Below, in pieces: positions 63,351 to 64,000 of a stretch of DNA of 64,000 bases (position 1 is the first letter of the stretch; the number at the start of each line of letters is the position of its first letter). The DNA is from Hormoscilla sp. GM7CHS1pb (lineage in GTDB: Bacteria; Cyanobacteriota; Cyanobacteriia; Cyanobacteriales; Desertifilaceae), in assembly GCA_014323675.1 (NCBI GenBank), contig JACONN010000005.1:248001-312000 (forward strand), read 5' to 3'. The translations under genes were made by a program, and so were the position numbers. The notes beneath the pieces were generated by a model. The model did not search any database and had not been told where the DNA came from. It worked only from the letters and a program-made list of their open reading frames with translations.

Positions 63351-64000
63351 ATGGCTGATCTAAGACAAAATGTGATTACCAGAGAATGGGTGATCATCGC
63401 TACAGAGAGGGCAAAAAGACCGGATCAGTTTGCTAGAGAAAAAGAGGCGATCGCGCTGCCACCCTACGCTCGAAATTGTCCTTTTTGTCCGGGAAACGAA
63501 GAGGACAATACGACGGTGGAATCATTGCGTCTCGGCGATGAGAAGGGGTGGCAAGTGCGTGCAGTTGCCAACAAATATCCAGCGCTTTCCCTAGAAATAA
63601 AAGGAAAGAGGAAGGTAAATGGCATTTACCGTTCTTTGCCAGCAGTAGGATATCACGAAGTGATTATCGAACATCCCCGTCACGACCTAACTACGGCACT
63701 GCTAAATGTTGAGGATGTAGCTCAGATTTTGCAGGTCTATCGTCAGCGATATGCGGAGATATCCCACGATCGGGGCATGCAAACGATTATTATCTTTAAG
63801 AATCACGGGAAAGATGCCGGAACTTCCCTGGAACATCCGCACTCGCAGCTAGCGGCCTATACCAATTGTACCACACCAATTGCGAAGCCGCATAGAAGAA
63901 GCAATTCGCCATTTCGATGATACGGGGGAATGCCTATACTGTCGAACTCTAGAGGATGAATTAGAAGCAGGGGAGAGAATTGTTTTAGAAAGCGAACATT
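63351..64000 (+). CDS. galT: Galactose-1-phosphate uridylyltransferase, 3' end off window, frameshifted
   Basis: Leloir pathway enzyme (exchanges UDP-glucose for UDP-galactose). ADLRQNVITREWVIIATERA at the start, a zinc-binding CPFC, the active-site motif HPHSQ in NHGKDAGTSLEHPHSQ, and YCRTLEDELEAGERIVLESE at the end of the window. The frame breaks in GCGGCCTATACCAATTG (about 63857): afterwards the other frame gives IPIVPHQLRSRIEEAIRHFD to the edge. The gene continues past 64000. ATG 63351 is preferred to the upstream in-frame start at 63339. Confidence 0.9.

Noticed and set aside
1..64000. Frequent GCGATCGC as a signal of new biology
   Set aside because: It is the known HIP1 palindrome of cyanobacterial genomes. 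Used only to place the organism.

Overview
The window looks like the chromosome of a filamentous cyanobacterium. The palindrome GCGATCGC (HIP1) and its GATCGC core are everywhere, most proteins match typical cyanobacterial families (obg, Grx4/BolA, XisH, Uma2, TPR-sulfotransferase, FHA with zinc ribbons), and short hairpin repeats fill the gaps and even enter coding sequences. Housekeeping genes are a minority. Much of the DNA is mobile elements, relics and repeat arrays. Many genes carry single-base frameshifts, mostly one base missing from a run of G or C. Because essential genes such as obg and pgl are affected, part of this is probably base-calling error rather than decay.

Layout. 1-9.4 kb: partial dacB (-), a VapBC-like pair whose toxin is remodelled by an 89-bp repeat, a beta-hydroxyacid dehydrogenase, an aspartyl-protease-like protein, a broken Uma2, obg, a class A beta-lactamase-like protein and a TrmJ-like methyltransferase. 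9.4-13 kb: small genes forming a cluster of orphan polymorphic-toxin and immunity modules plus a toxin-antitoxin pair, rearranged by local duplication, and a dockerin-like fragment. 13-23 kb: M48 protease, tRNA-Leu(CAA), TPR-sulfotransferase split by a 120-bp MITE, a subtilase with P domain, BolA and monothiol glutaredoxin. 23-28 kb: mtnC (methionine salvage) is interrupted by a 4.2-kb composite transposon made of two inverted 1016-bp IS1-type copies carrying a truncated proB and a broken ISKra4-like element, with an 8-bp target duplication. 28-32 kb: an ORF-less group II intron, an IS982 relic and an IS66 transposase. 32-37 kb: a minus-strand set encoding AAA+ ATPase, DEDDh exonuclease, a small possible Sm-like protein, HNH nuclease, a conserved protein of unknown function and a VWA protein. 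37-42 kb: repeat arrays, a tRNA 3' fragment, and a cupin gene split by an IS607-type element that itself holds a second ORF-less group II intron. 42-55 kb: a defence island with type I restriction-modification (hsdM broken; hsdS and hsdR intact), Fic, Uma2, YhcG nuclease and a YgjP-type metallopeptidase. 55-61 kb: relics (IscB, HNH, XisH, histidine kinase, FGE-sulfatase, polyketide synthase) among tandem arrays. 61-64 kb: pgl, FHA proteins and partial galT.

Recurring theme. Short hairpins are the main force shaping this DNA. One family keeps the flank GTTCGTAGT constant while the two arms of the following palindrome change together between loci. Other hairpin elements sit in frame inside the beta-lactamase, TrmJ, VWA and cupin genes. 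Nothing seen can be called a proven new system. The best candidates for follow-up are the AAA+/exonuclease/Sm-like/HNH/VWA gene set and the arm-covarying repeat family.
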